64,000 bases of DNA from an uncultured Clostridia bacterium. GTDB lineage: Bacteria; Bacillota; Clostridia; TANB77; CAG-508. Where the stretch lies: positions 366,926-430,925 of the forward strand of contig CAKPSF010000001.1 of the NCBI GenBank assembly GCA_934183305.1, in the 5' to 3' direction. Numbering within the stretch: position 1 is the stretch's first letter; each line of letters begins with the position of its first letter. Below the pieces are notes generated by a model. The model worked only from the letters and a program-made list of their open reading frames with translations. It made no database searches and was not told where the DNA came from. Below, piece by piece: positions 55,047 through 63,944 of this stretch. The translations under genes and the position numbers were made by a program.

Positions 55047-55673
55047 ATGGCAAGATATAAAGATGAACAATGTCGTATTTGCCGTAGAGAAGGACAAAAA
55101 TTGTTCTTAAAAGGTGCAAGATGTTATTCAGATAAATGTAGTGTTTCAAGAAGAAATTATGCTCCAGGTCAACATGGACAAAAGAAAGCAAAACTTTCTG
55201 AATATGGAACACAGTTAAGAGAAAAACAAAAAACAAAATCTTTTTATGGAGTTGGAGAAAGACAATTTAGAAAATACTTTGAAATGGCTTCTAATAAAAA
55301 AGGAATTACTGGTGAAAACCTATTACAAATATTAGAAAGTAGATTAGATAACGTGGTATACAAACTTGGATTTGCAAGTTCAAGACCACAAGCAAGACAA
55401 CTTGTAAACCATGGACATTTTGATGTTAATGGAAAGAAAGTTGATATTGCTTCATATCAAGTAAAACCTGGAGATGTTATTTCAGTTAGAGAGATAAAAA
55501 AAGATACTGCAATAATAAAAGAAAACATAGAAGCAAATGCAGCAAAACCAGTTCCAGCTTGGCTAGAAAAAGATGCTGAGAATTTATCTGGAAAAGTAAT
55601 AAGATTAGCAGCTAGAGAAGATATAGACCTAGCAGTTGAAGAACATTTAATAGTAGAGCTTTACTCTAAATAG
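55047..55673 (+). CDS. rpsD: 30S ribosomal protein S4, zinc-binding form
   Basis: S4 starts 16S assembly and often controls its own operon. The 208-residue product has CRICRREG and CYSDKC (zinc site) and the S4 domain [20 protein letters not shown]. The ATG at 55047 is chosen over a frame from 55026 by AAAGGAG 9 bases upstream. Confidence 0.97.
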   Translation: MARYKDEQCRICRREGQKLFLKGARCYSDKCSVSRRNYAPGQHGQKKAKLSEYGTQLREKQKTKSFYGVGERQFRKYFEMASNKKGITGENLLQILESRLDNVVYKLGFASSRPQARQLVNHGHFDVNGKKVDIASYQVKPGDVISVREIKKDTAIIKENIEANAAKPVPAWLEKDAENLSGKVIRLAAREDIDLAVEEHLIVELYSK

Positions 55674-55682
55674 AGGTTAGGG

Positions 55683-55815
55683 CTTAGAAGTTGGAATTTT
55701 AGAGTATTGCAACTTCTAAGAATGAATAACTTAAATAATTTTTTGTATAAAGTTAGTATGAAGTTTAAATGTTTGGGGAGAAGCTCCCACATCTAGCTTC
55801 TAAATTAGGAGGTAA
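55683..55815 (+). promoter_or_regulatory. Structured gap before rpoA
   Basis: TTAGAAGTTG (about 55684) pairs with CAACTTCTAA, and GGGAG-AA-GCTCCC (about 55775-55790) lies close to the AGGAGG of rpoA. It may be a processing or control region between rpsD and rpoA. Confidence 0.45.
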
Positions 55816-55817
55816 AA

Positions 55818-56765
55818 ATGATAGAATTTGAAAAGCCAAATATTGAATGTCTAGAAATTAATGAAGAAAACAATTATGCTAAATTTGTTTGCGAACCATT
55901 AGAAAGAGGATATGGTGTAACTTTAGGAAATTCTTTAAGAAGAATTTTACTTTCATCACTTCCTGGTTGTGCAATTACTGGAGTTAAAATAGAAGGCGTT
56001 GTACATGAATTTTCAACTATACCAAATGTAGTAGAAGATGTACCAGAGATAATCGTTAACTTAAAAGGTGTTAGATTAAAATCACATGATAATGAGGACA
56101 AAGTATTAAAAATTAACTTCAAAGGAGAAGGAGAAGTTAAGGCAGGAGACATAATAACAGATGGAACTGTGGAAATACTAAATCCAGATTTACATATTGC
56201 AACAGTAGCTGAAGGCGGAAAATTAGTAATGGAAATGACTGCTGATAAAGGAAGAGGTTATAATACAGCAAGTAAGAATAAAAAACCAAACCAAGATATA
56301 GCAATGTTGCCAATAGATTCAATCTATACACCAGTTAGAAAAGTTAACTACACAGTTGAAAGCACAAGAGTTGGTCAAATGATTGATTTTGATAAATTAG
56401 TAATTGAAGTATGGACAGACGGTAGCTTAAAAGCTGATGAAGCTTTAAGTTTGGCTGCTAAAGTTATGACAGAACACTTATCTTTATTTATAGATTTATC
56501 AGAAGCAACTAAAAATACACAAGTTATGGTTGAAAAAGAAGAATCTATGAAAGAAAAAGTATTAGAAATGTCAATTGAAGAATTAGAATTATCTGTAAGA
56601 TCATTCAATTGTTTAAAAAGAGTTGGTATTTCTACTGTTGAAGATTTGACTAATAAAACAGAAGCAGAAATGCTTAAAGTTAGAAATTTAGGAAAGAAAT
56701 CTTTTGATGAAGTTACAAATAAACTACGTGCATTAGGATTAGACTTTGCACCAGAAGAGGATTAA
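55818..56765 (+). CDS. rpoA: RNA polymerase alpha subunit
   Basis: The 315-residue product has the assembly domain ([20 protein letters not shown]) and the C-terminal DNA-binding domain ([18 protein letters not shown] and [11 protein letters not shown]). The normal length and both domains are complete. AGGAGG upstream. Confidence 0.98.
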   Translation: MIEFEKPNIECLEINEENNYAKFVCEPLERGYGVTLGNSLRRILLSSLPGCAITGVKIEGVVHEFSTIPNVVEDVPEIIVNLKGVRLKSHDNEDKVLKINFKGEGEVKAGDIITDGTVEILNPDLHIATVAEGGKLVMEMTADKGRGYNTASKNKKPNQDIAMLPIDSIYTPVRKVNYTVESTRVGQMIDFDKLVIEVWTDGSLKADEALSLAAKVMTEHLSLFIDLSEATKNTQVMVEKEESMKEKVLEMSIEELELSVRSFNCLKRVGISTVEDLTNKTEAEMLKVRNLGKKSFDEVTNKLRALGLDFAPEED

Positions 56766-56790
56766 AATTAAAGAAAAGGAGTGGAAATAG

Positions 56791-57300
56791 ATGGCTACAA
56801 ATAGAAAATTAGGTAGAACAACTGACCAAAGATTAGCAATGCTTAAATGCCAAGCAACAGATTTAATATTAAATGGTAAGATTGAAACTACTGAAGCTAG
56901 AGCTAAAGAAGTAAAAGCTATTGTAGATAGTATAATTGCACTTGCTATAAAAGAAAAAGATAATTTTGAAACAGTAGATGTAAAAGTTGTTAAAGCTAAA
57001 TTAGATAGCAAGGGAAATAAAGTTACTGAAAAAGTAACAAGCAAGAATGGTAAAGAATATTTAAAAGTAGTTAAAGAAGAAACTATTGAAAAAAGACAAA
57101 AAGATATGCCTTCAAGATTAAATGCAAGAAGAAAAATAATGAAAAAAATAAACAAAGTTGAAGGTACAGATTTACCAGGAAAATTATTCGGAGAAATCGC
57201 TACAAAATATGCTGACAGAGTTGGTGGATATACAAGAATTATCAAAAAAGGACCAAGAAAAGGCGATGCAGCAGAAGTTGTAATATTAGAATTAGTTTAA
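56791..57300 (+). CDS. rplQ: 50S ribosomal protein L17 with an internal insertion
   Basis: The 169-residue product starts [19 protein letters not shown], typical of L17, but the family usually has 113-130 residues. The extra part (about 50-105, [20 protein letters not shown] and so on) is Lys/Glu rich and lies between the first helices and [10 protein letters not shown]. Last gene of the superoperon; a terminator follows. Confidence 0.95.
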   Translation: MATNRKLGRTTDQRLAMLKCQATDLILNGKIETTEARAKEVKAIVDSIIALAIKEKDNFETVDVKVVKAKLDSKGNKVTEKVTSKNGKEYLKVVKEETIEKRQKDMPSRLNARRKIMKKINKVEGTDLPGKLFGEIATKYADRVGGYTRIIKKGPRKGDAAEVVILELV

Positions 57301-57306
57301 TATATA

Positions 57307-57345
57307 AAAAAACCAAAAATGGATAAGCCAATTTTGGTTTTTTTT
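57307..57345. terminator. Terminator of the ribosomal superoperon
   Basis: AAAAAACCAAAA.TGG pairs with CCA.TTTTGGTTTTTTTT; the A-run on the 5' side lets it serve the convergent J-domain gene too. Confidence 0.88.
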
Positions 57346-57346
57346 A

Positions 57347-57985
57347 TTATTTTTTAAAAAACAAACTAAAAAGATTAAATGGTAAAAATGCATTTAACAT
57401 TAATATTAAAACTAAAACTATTAAAAATAAAAGAATAATATTAGAGAAAAAATCTCTTATTCTATATTTAAAATAATCAAAAGCAGATGCAGGCTTGCCT
57501 GTACTAGTGTAGTAATATGTCCTTTTTTGTGAACCTGTTTTATTATTGCCATAATTATTATTTGGAATGTTACCAGCTTGCGAAGCATTTGAACTATAAT
57601 TATGTATGTTTTGATTTTGATAGTTATAATTTTGTGTATTGTTAAAGTTGTATGACGCTCTATTTTTATAATTATATAATTCATTTTTAACTGAATTTAA
57701 TTCATTGATTAATGTATTTCTCTCATTAATTACATTATTGTAATCTTCTAAAGAAATGTTTGGGGAAGAAGCTTCTAATTCTATATCATATTTTTTTCTT
57801 TTTTCTTCATTAGATAAAACTTCATAAGCTTCACTTATCTTTTTAAACTTTTCTTCAGCATCTTGTTTTGCATCTCCTTGATTCATATCCGGATGATACT
57901 TTTTTGCCAATACTTTATATACTTTTTCGATTACTTCTTTTGAAGCGTTTTTATTTACTTCTAACTCGTCATAATAATTCTTCAT
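57347..57985 (-). CDS. J-domain protein with a C-terminal membrane anchor
   Basis: The 212-residue product has an N-terminal J domain (residues 1-67) with the HPD motif in [10 protein letters not shown], a coiled coil around 85-115, an Asn/Tyr-rich linker and a C-terminal transmembrane segment (about 187-205). It lacks the G/F and zinc domains of DnaJ, so it is a class C co-chaperone that would recruit DnaK to the membrane. The ATG at 57985 is chosen by AGAGGG upstream. Confidence 0.82.
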   Translation of the reverse strand: MKNYYDELEVNKNASKEVIEKVYKVLAKKYHPDMNQGDAKQDAEEKFKKISEAYEVLSNEEKRKKYDIELEASSPNISLEDYNNVINERNTLINELNSVKNELYNYKNRASYNFNNTQNYNYQNQNIHNYSSNASQAGNIPNNNYGNNKTGSQKRTYYYTSTGKPASAFDYFKYRIRDFFSNIILLFLIVLVLILMLNAFLPFNLFSLFFKK

Positions 57986-58134
57986 AATATCCCTCTGAAA
58001 ATAGTATAACAAATATTGAAAATAATGTAAACATTAAAATGAAAGTTAGGGGCTAGAAATTTTTCTAAAAGTATTGCAAAAATAAAAAAATATGATACAA
58101 TAGGAGAAAAGATGTTCGAGTGAAGGAGACCGAA

Positions 58135-58740
58135 ATGATTGCTTATCTTAATGGAATATTAGAAATGAAATTTAATGGATTTATTGTAATAGATGTTGCA
58201 GGAGTTGGATATAAAGTCTTTATGTCTGAAACTTCAATAAATGAATTAGGAGAAATTGGTGATAAAGTAAAAATATATACACATTATCATGTAAGAGAAG
58301 ATGATATTAGTTTATATGGTTTTTTAACCATTGAGGAATTAAATATGTTTGAGTTATTAATATCTGTTAGTGGTGTAGGAGCAAAATCTGCACTAAATAC
58401 ACTAGCAAATATAGAAGCTTCATCATTTGCACTAGCGGTTGTTTCAAATAATACATCAAAGCTTACAAAAATACCTGGAATAGGTGCAAAAACTGCAGCA
58501 AGAATAATTTTGGAATTAAAAGATAAACTAAAAAATCAAGAGCTAGTATCAAATACAAAATCAAGCAAATCAATAAATAAGATTATTGATAATGATGCTA
58601 AAGACGAAGCAATAACTGCTTTACAAGTTTTAGGATATAATAGAAAAGAAATAGAAAAAGCATTTGAAGAAATAGACTTAAAAGACTTGAGTTTAGAAGA
58701 AATGATAAAACAAGGATTAAAATATTTATCACAAAAATGA
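58135..58740 (+). CDS. ruvA: Holliday junction branch migration subunit RuvA
   Basis: RuvA binds four-way junctions and loads RuvB. The 201-residue product has MIAYLNGILEMKF, THYHVREDDISLYGF and the helix-hairpin-helix blocks VSGVGAKSALN and IPGIGAKTAARI. The ATG at 58135 is chosen by AAGGAG 6 bases upstream. ruvB does not follow; a rarA gene does. Its stop codon lies in family D copy 3. Confidence 0.95.
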   Translation: MIAYLNGILEMKFNGFIVIDVAGVGYKVFMSETSINELGEIGDKVKIYTHYHVREDDISLYGFLTIEELNMFELLISVSGVGAKSALNTLANIEASSFALAVVSNNTSKLTKIPGIGAKTAARIILELKDKLKNQELVSNTKSSKSINKIIDNDAKDEAITALQVLGYNRKEIEKAFEEIDLKDLSLEEMIKQGLKYLSQK

Positions 58741-58770
58741 CCTGTTTGGGGACGGGGCAAAAACAAGTCA
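58738..58770 (+). repeat. 33-bp hairpin repeat family D, copy 3
   Basis: TGACCTGTTTGGGGACGGGG, then CAAAAACAAGTCA. It starts with the ruvA stop codon TGA. One base differs from copy 1. Confidence 0.9.
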
Positions 58771-58798
58771 TTTTTGAAATAATCAAAAGGAGAAAAAC

Positions 58799-60040
58799 AT
58801 GAACTTAAATGAACCATTAGCATATAGAATGAGGCCAAGAACGTTGGAGGAATATGTTGGACAAGAACATATTTTAGGAAAAGATAAAATACTATATAGA
58901 ACAATAAAAGCAGATAGATTATCTAGTATAATTTTATTTGGACCTCCAGGTTGTGGAAAAACATCTTTGGCAAAAGTTATAAGTGAGACTACAAAGTATA
59001 AGTTTGAAAAAATTAATGCTGTAACATCTGGGGTTTCCGATATAAAAAAAGTTATTGAAGATGCCAAAAATTTATTTTTAAATCCTTCTGGCAAATGTAT
59101 ATTATTTATAGATGAAATTCATAGGTTTAATAAATTACAACAAGATGCACTGCTACCGGCTGTTGAAGATGGAACAGTAATTTTAATAGGGGCAACAACA
59201 GAAAATCCATACTTTTCTGTAAATAAGGCTTTAATATCTCGTTCTATGGTATTTAAATTAGAACCACTTACAGAAGATGATGTTTTTAAAGTTTTAAAAA
59301 TGTCATTAGAAAGAAAAGACGGATTAGGAGAATATAACATAAATATATCTGATGATACATTAAGAAAGATAGCTCAAATATCTGGAGGAGATGTTAGAAC
59401 AGCATTAAATGGCCTTGAAATAGCGGTGCTTACAACTGCAGTAGATAAATATGGAGTAATAAATATAACCAATCAGATAGCTGCTGATAGTATGCAAAAA
59501 AAGAAAGCTGTTTTTGATAAGTCTGGAGATAGTCATTATGATAATATTAGTGCATTTATAAAGTCAATGAGAGGTAGTGATCCTGATGCCGCAATTTTTT
59601 ATTTAGCAAGAGCATTAAATGCAGGTGAAGATCCAATGTTTTTAGCAAGAAGAATTGTTATTGCCGCTTCAGAGGATGTTGGTATGGCTAATCCGAATGC
59701 ATTAGTAGTTGCAAATGCTGCAATGCAAGCGGTATATCAAATTGGAATGCCAGAAGCAAGAATTATGCTTGCTGAAGCTTGCGTATATGTTGCAACTTCT
59801 AAAAAATCAAACGCTTCATATTTGGCTATAAATAAAGCATTGGAAGATGTATCAAGTAAAGATACAGGTGAAGTACCAATGCATATAAGGAATGCCCCAA
59901 TAGAGGATATGAAAAATTTAGGATATAGCAATGGATACAAATATCCACATGATTATCCAGGACATGTTGTAGAACAACAATATTTACCAGATAAAATGCT
60001 TGGAACTAAATATTATATAAAAGATGAAAATATTGAATAA
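58799..60040 (+). CDS. rarA: Replication-associated recombination protein RarA (MgsA)
   Basis: This AAA ATPase related to clamp loaders acts at stalled forks. The 413-residue product has RPRTLEEYVGQEHIL, Walker A GPPGCGKTS, Walker B ILFIDEIHRFNK, GATTENPYFSVNKALISR (sensor and Arg finger) and the C-terminal PHDYPGHVVEQQYLP. AAAAGGAG upstream; 58 bases after ruvA. Confidence 0.95.
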   Translation: MNLNEPLAYRMRPRTLEEYVGQEHILGKDKILYRTIKADRLSSIILFGPPGCGKTSLAKVISETTKYKFEKINAVTSGVSDIKKVIEDAKNLFLNPSGKCILFIDEIHRFNKLQQDALLPAVEDGTVILIGATTENPYFSVNKALISRSMVFKLEPLTEDDVFKVLKMSLERKDGLGEYNINISDDTLRKIAQISGGDVRTALNGLEIAVLTTAVDKYGVINITNQIAADSMQKKKAVFDKSGDSHYDNISAFIKSMRGSDPDAAIFYLARALNAGEDPMFLARRIVIAASEDVGMANPNALVVANAAMQAVYQIGMPEARIMLAEACVYVATSKKSNASYLAINKALEDVSSKDTGEVPMHIRNAPIEDMKNLGYSNGYKYPHDYPGHVVEQQYLPDKMLGTKYYIKDENIE

Positions 60041-60067
60041 AGCTTACTAAAATGTAAGCTTTTTTTA
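60039..60067 (+). terminator. Terminator after rarA
   Basis: AAAGCTTAC-TAAAA-TGTAAGCTTTTTTT. Confidence 0.85.
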
Positions 60068-60109
60068 ATGTTTTTGAATATTTAATTATTTTTTTCAGAA
60101 AATAAGAAT

Positions 60110-60470
60110 ATGATGAAAAATAAAATTTGGATAAAAATTCTAATTGGATTTTTTGCGGGATTAGTAAATGGACTTTTTGCAACACGGTGGAGGAATGATA
60201 CTTGTTCCTGCATTTATTCATGTATTAAAATTAGAAGATGTTAAAGCTAGAGCAACATCTATTATTTGTATTTTGCCGTTAGTGGTGGCAAGTGGATTCT
60301 TTTATTATAAAAATCATTATATAGATTGGAAAGTTAGCTTGTTGTGCGCTACAGGAGGAATTGTTGGTGGAATTGTAGGAGCTAAGCTTTTGAATAAAGT
60401 GCCAACAAAATATTTAAAAATAGCATTTACAATTTTTTTAATATATGCATCATATAAAATGATTGTATAA
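60110..60470 (+). pseudogene. Half-size TauE/SafE-family membrane protein with a frameshift
   Basis: The frame from ATG 60110 reads IWIKILIGFFAGLVNGLFAT and then leaves the family; a second frame continues with GGGMILVPAFIHVLKLEDV through four hydrophobic segments to 60470. Removing the C at 60185 joins NGLFAT to GGGMILVP, the conserved TauE loop, giving about 119 residues. No clear ribosome binding site precedes 60110. A sequencing error or a recent mutation would look the same. Confidence 0.7.
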
Positions 60471-60492
60471 ATAAATATTTAGAGGATTAGAT

Positions 60493-60885
60493 ATGATAGA
60501 AATTTTAACTGGTTTCATATCTGGAATTGTTAGTGGAGTAGGAATGGGTGGCGGAACAATTTTAATCTTGTGTTTATCAATTTTTTGTGGACTTGATCAG
60601 AAAATTGCACAAGCTACTAACCTTATTTTTTTTATTCCGACTTCAATTGCAGCAATATGTATTAATATAAAAGAGAAAAAAATAGATTTTAATGTAACTA
60701 AAATAATAGTTTTATTTGGAATTGGCGGAGCAATTTTAGGAGCATTTATTGCACAGAAAATGGAAACCAAATTATTAAAACGAGTATTTGGGATTTTTTT
60801 AGCATTTATATCAATTTATGAGATTTATGTTTTTATAAAAGAGTATATAATTCACAAAAAAAGAAATAATAAAATAAAACAATAA
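60493..60885 (+). CDS. Half-size TauE/SafE-family membrane protein
   Basis: The 130-residue product has four hydrophobic segments and the family loop GVGMGGGTILILC. Classical TauE/SafE exporters have about 250 residues and two such halves. The partner half lies 22 bases upstream (frameshifted), so the two probably formed a heterodimer. The family moves sulfur-containing or small organic anions; the substrate here is unknown. AGAGG lies upstream. Confidence 0.75.
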   Translation: MIEILTGFISGIVSGVGMGGGTILILCLSIFCGLDQKIAQATNLIFFIPTSIAAICINIKEKKIDFNVTKIIVLFGIGGAILGAFIAQKMETKLLKRVFGIFLAFISIYEIYVFIKEYIIHKKRNNKIKQ

Positions 60886-60906
60886 TTATCGTAGGAGGAA
60901 TGAAAT

Positions 60907-61041
60907 ATGAAATTTACAAAAGGAATGATTATAGGTGGAATGTTAGCAGCTGGTGCAATGCTTATGTATAGTGATAGTGTAAATACTAAAAAGATTATGA
61001 AAAAAGGAAAACAATTAGTAAAAAAAATGGGAATAATTTAA
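60907..61041 (+). CDS. Small membrane-associated protein of 44 residues
   Basis: The product starts MKFTKGMIIGGMLAAGAMLM and has a short hydrophobic segment (5-20), then a basic helix ending KKMGII. It resembles small YtxH-like proteins of Firmicutes, but the family call is weak. AGGAGG lies 9 bases upstream and a terminator follows, supporting expression. Confidence 0.6.
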   Translation: MKFTKGMIIGGMLAAGAMLMYSDSVNTKKIMKKGKQLVKKMGII

Positions 61042-61045
61042 AACA

Positions 61046-61077
61046 GAAAGAGAAAGTAGATACTACTTTCTCTTTTA
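61046..61077 (+). terminator. Terminator after the 44-residue protein gene
   Basis: AAAGAGAAAGTA pairs with TACTTTCTCTTTT. It runs into family B copy 2. Confidence 0.82.
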
Positions 61078-61206
61078 ATATACTAGGAAATTTCTCATTT
61101 CCTAGTATATTAAAAATGCTATAATCGCTATTGCCTTTGAGATTTCCTCATTTCATTCGGAAACTCAAATCGGCGAGAACAAAGGGCGACTAAAGTCGCT
61201 TTGTTC
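61075..61206. repeat. 132-bp repeat family B, copy 2
   Basis: Differs from copy 1 (4141-4272) by one base. Same setting: it lies after a plus-strand terminator and 1 base before the stop of a convergent gene. Three hairpins as in copy 1. Confidence 0.92.
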
Positions 61207-61207
61207 A

Positions 61208-61678
61208 CTAAATTAATTTTCCAAAGTCATTTTTCTTTAGACAACAACCTTGATTATCCATACATTTTTCCATGTCTTCTTTTTTTCCTACAAAACAGTC
61301 GCAGTGTTTCATATCTACGCCCTTTAAACATTTACCTTCACGATGTGGTTTTGCACATACTTTGACATGTTTTACTCTATCTACCCATATTTGAATGTCG
61401 TATTTCTTATCTGGGCATAGTGGACCAAAAACGAATTCACCATCTTTATCAGTAAAAGTATGAGAAACAGGTCTTCTAATTTCTTTACCACAATCAAAAT
61501 CAACTTCTATAAGTTTTACAACAGCGTCTCTTATTGGTTCTTTGTAACAGTCTCTAATTACACCATATAATACACCTCTATTATCTTCTGGTAAAACTAT
61601 ATCTAAATCAAATTGTTTACCTGTTGCAATATGACCATCTACATTAGTTATTGGACAACATTTATCTTCGAATTCCAT
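61208..61678 (-). CDS. Cys-rich protein with a carboxypeptidase-regulatory-like beta domain
   Basis: The 156-residue product has no signal peptide. Residues 30-105 (GVLYGVIRDCYKEPIRDAVV, then TFTDKDGEFVFGPLCP) form a CarboxypepD_reg/Cna-B-like beta sandwich. The ends hold many Cys (CC at 7-8, HCDC and CC near the end; 13 in all), more than usual for a cytoplasmic protein. Spore coat or metal-linked structural proteins have this look, but I cannot assign a role. AAAGGAAG lies upstream. Confidence 0.55.
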   Translation of the reverse strand: MEFEDKCCPITNVDGHIATGKQFDLDIVLPEDNRGVLYGVIRDCYKEPIRDAVVKLIEVDFDCGKEIRRPVSHTFTDKDGEFVFGPLCPDKKYDIQIWVDRVKHVKVCAKPHREGKCLKGVDMKHCDCFVGKKEDMEKCMDNQGCCLKKNDFGKLI

Positions 61679-61818
61679 AAAAAACTTCCTTTCATACTAA
61701 TCTAAGCAATTAGCTTAATATATTATATGAAAAATAAAGATTATTGCTACTTGGTGTTGAAAAATATACTAAAATATGATATAAAATATAAATAACGAAA
61801 AGAAAGTAGGAATGAAAA

Positions 61819-61944
61819 ATGGCAGAAAAAAAGAAAATAGATAAAAGCAAAATATTAACAAGAGTTATAGCAGTAATAATGGCTGGATTAATGTTATTAG
61901 GAATTTGCTTTACATTTATATATTACATTATTCGTATGTTTTAA
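61819..61944 (+). CDS. Small DUF4044-like membrane protein
   Basis: The 41-residue product reads MAEKKKIDKSKILTRVIAV, then one transmembrane segment ending YYIIRMF. Short basic-plus-helix proteins of this kind (DUF4044-like) are common in Firmicutes. AGGA lies 8 bases upstream. It is 31 bases before cdaA and is probably cotranscribed. Confidence 0.6.
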   Translation: MAEKKKIDKSKILTRVIAVIMAGLMLLGICFTFIYYIIRMF

Positions 61945-61975
61945 TTATAAAATATAAAAAAGAAGGTAAAAAATT

Positions 61976-62878
61976 ATGAATGATAATCCAATGATAGAAA
62001 TGAAAGAATTTTGGGTACAAACTTTTAATCACTATACGCAAAATCCATGGAGTATAATAACTTTAATTATAGATATTTTCATAGTTTCTTTTTTAACAGT
62101 GCAAATAGTTAAAATATTAAAAGGCTCAAGAGCTATGCAATTAGTTAAAGGAATTATTTTTTTATTGGTAATAACTTGGTTAAGTTCAATATTTAATTTG
62201 AAAATATTAAATTATATTTTAACAACTGTTATGACTTATGGTGTAATATTGTTAATAATTTTATTTCAGCCGGAATTAAGAAGAGCATTAGAACAACTTG
62301 GTTCTTCAAATAAATTAACTAGGTATTTTGGACTAGAAAAAGATATAATCTCTAAAACAAAAGAAGATATATATAAAATAGGCATAGCTGTTATGGAATT
62401 ATCTAAAACAAAAACAGGGGCATTAATAGTTATTGAAAGAGATATAAAGCTAAAAGAAATTATATCAACAGGTGTAACAATAAATGCGGAGATTTCACCG
62501 CAATTATTAGTAAACATATTTACTCCTAACACACCATTACATGATGGAGCAGTTATAATAAGTGAAAACAAAGTTGCAGCTGCAGCATGTATGTTACCAT
62601 TAGCATCTGATGGAAATATTGCAAGAGAATTAGGAACAAGACATAGAGCGGCAATAGGAATGAGTAAAGAGTCTGATGCAATAATAGTAGTTGTGTCTGA
62701 AGAAACAGGAAAAATCTCTATTGCCAAAGAAGGAACTTTAATAGCAGACTTAAAAGAAGAAGCATTAAAGAAAATATTAATTAGCAATATAATTACAAAA
62801 AGATTTAAAGAAGAAGACAAAAAAACATTATTTGATAAAGTAAAAAGTTTAAAATCAAAAAATAGCAACAATAAATAA
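61976..62878 (+). CDS. cdaA: Diadenylate cyclase CdaA
   Basis: CdaA makes cyclic di-AMP from two ATP, controlling potassium, osmolytes and wall homeostasis. The 300-residue product has three N-terminal transmembrane segments (about 20-100) and a DAC domain with PLHDGAVII and LGTRHRAAIGMS, the two active-site motifs. The regulator cdaR and glmM, usual downstream partners, are absent; a palindromic repeat and truA follow instead. AAGAAGG lies upstream. Confidence 0.95.
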   Translation: MNDNPMIEMKEFWVQTFNHYTQNPWSIITLIIDIFIVSFLTVQIVKILKGSRAMQLVKGIIFLLVITWLSSIFNLKILNYILTTVMTYGVILLIILFQPELRRALEQLGSSNKLTRYFGLEKDIISKTKEDIYKIGIAVMELSKTKTGALIVIERDIKLKEIISTGVTINAEISPQLLVNIFTPNTPLHDGAVIISENKVAAAACMLPLASDGNIARELGTRHRAAIGMSKESDAIIVVVSEETGKISIAKEGTLIADLKEEALKKILISNIITKRFKEEDKKTLFDKVKSLKSKNSNNK

Positions 62879-62910
62879 TTTGCAAAATTAATAGTTATTT
62901 AACAGTTTAT

Positions 62911-63060
62911 ATTAATTTATTTTGAGACTTTTTTGAAAAATTACGGTCTAACAGCCCTTTGAGGCGGGGAATACCCATTAGCTTGGAGGGTCTAATTTTG
63001 AAAAAATGCTCTCAAAAATAAATTGATTGCAATTATACTTGTTATATAAATTACAATTTA
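62911..63060. repeat. Palindromic repeat family A, copy 2 (inverted relative to copy 1)
   Basis: Reverse complement of 2808-2957 with a handful of differences. Arms ATTTATTTTGAG and CTCAAAAATAAAT enclose the GC-rich core GCCCTTTGAGGCGGGGAATA. It lies between cdaA and truA and forms most of the truA leader. Confidence 0.88.
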
Positions 63061-63077
63061 TAAATAAGGAAGAAAAT

Positions 63078-63815
63078 ATGCGAAATATTAAATTAACAAT
63101 AGAATATGATGGGAAAGACTTTAATGGATGGCAAAAACAACCTAATAAATTAAATATTCAAGGAGAAATAGAAAGAGCAATAAAAGATATAACAGGAGAA
63201 GATGTTGATTTAATTGCCTCAGGAAGAACTGATGCAGGTGTGCATGCATTAGGGCAGGTTGCAAATTTTAAAACAAATTCAAATATACCAGTGGAAAAAA
63301 TACCAATTGCACTAAATACAAAACTTAAACGAAGCATAAGAATTTTGGCTGCAGAAGAAGTAGAAGAAAGATTTCATAGCAGATATAATTGTAAGAAAAA
63401 AACATATAGATATGTAATTAATAATTCTGTAAATGGGACAGCAATATATAGAAATTTAGAATACAATTTCTCACAAGAATTAAATGCAGAAAAAATGAAT
63501 GAAGCAGTAAAATACTTTATTGGAGAACATGATTTTAAAGGATTTAAAGCAAGTGGAACTAGTTCTAAAAGTTCTGTAAGAATTATTTATGATGCAAAAG
63601 TATATAGAGATGGAGATAGAGTAAATATTGAGCTTACAGGAAATGGTTTTTTGTATAACATGGTAAGAATAATAGCAGGAACATTAATAGATGTGGGAAT
63701 AGGAAAAATCTTGCCAGAACAAATAACTAATATAATAAATTCAAAAGAAAGAACTATGGCAGGAAAAACTTTACCACCTAATGGATTGTATTTAGTGAAA
63801 GTTGAATATGAGTAA
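63078..63815 (+). CDS. truA: tRNA pseudouridine(38-40) synthase
   Basis: TruA makes pseudouridine in the anticodon arm. The 245-residue product has YDGKDFNGWQKQPNKLNIQG and the catalytic Asp in ASGRTDAGVHALGQ; NGFLYNMVRIIAGTLIDVG is the C-terminal signature. The ATG at 63078 is chosen over a frame from 63027 because that extension is repeat sequence and AAGGAAG fits 63078. Confidence 0.96.
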   Translation: MRNIKLTIEYDGKDFNGWQKQPNKLNIQGEIERAIKDITGEDVDLIASGRTDAGVHALGQVANFKTNSNIPVEKIPIALNTKLKRSIRILAAEEVEERFHSRYNCKKKTYRYVINNSVNGTAIYRNLEYNFSQELNAEKMNEAVKYFIGEHDFKGFKASGTSSKSSVRIIYDAKVYRDGDRVNIELTGNGFLYNMVRIIAGTLIDVGIGKILPEQITNIINSKERTMAGKTLPPNGLYLVKVEYE

Positions 63816-63858
63816 AACTAAAATATAATTAATTTTAAGTAAAAACAATAAAATAATA

Positions 63859-63887
63859 TTGACAAAAGAAATAGATTGAAATATTAT
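63859..63887 (+). promoter_or_regulatory. Promoter before the (CA)n ORF
   Basis: TTGACA (63859-63864), 17 bases, TATTAT (63882-63887). RNA would begin near 63894. Confidence 0.65.
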
Positions 63888-63944
63888 ACAAAATGAAGAA
63901 AATTTATAAAAATGTAAAATAAGAACAAAAGAAGGAGAAAATAA

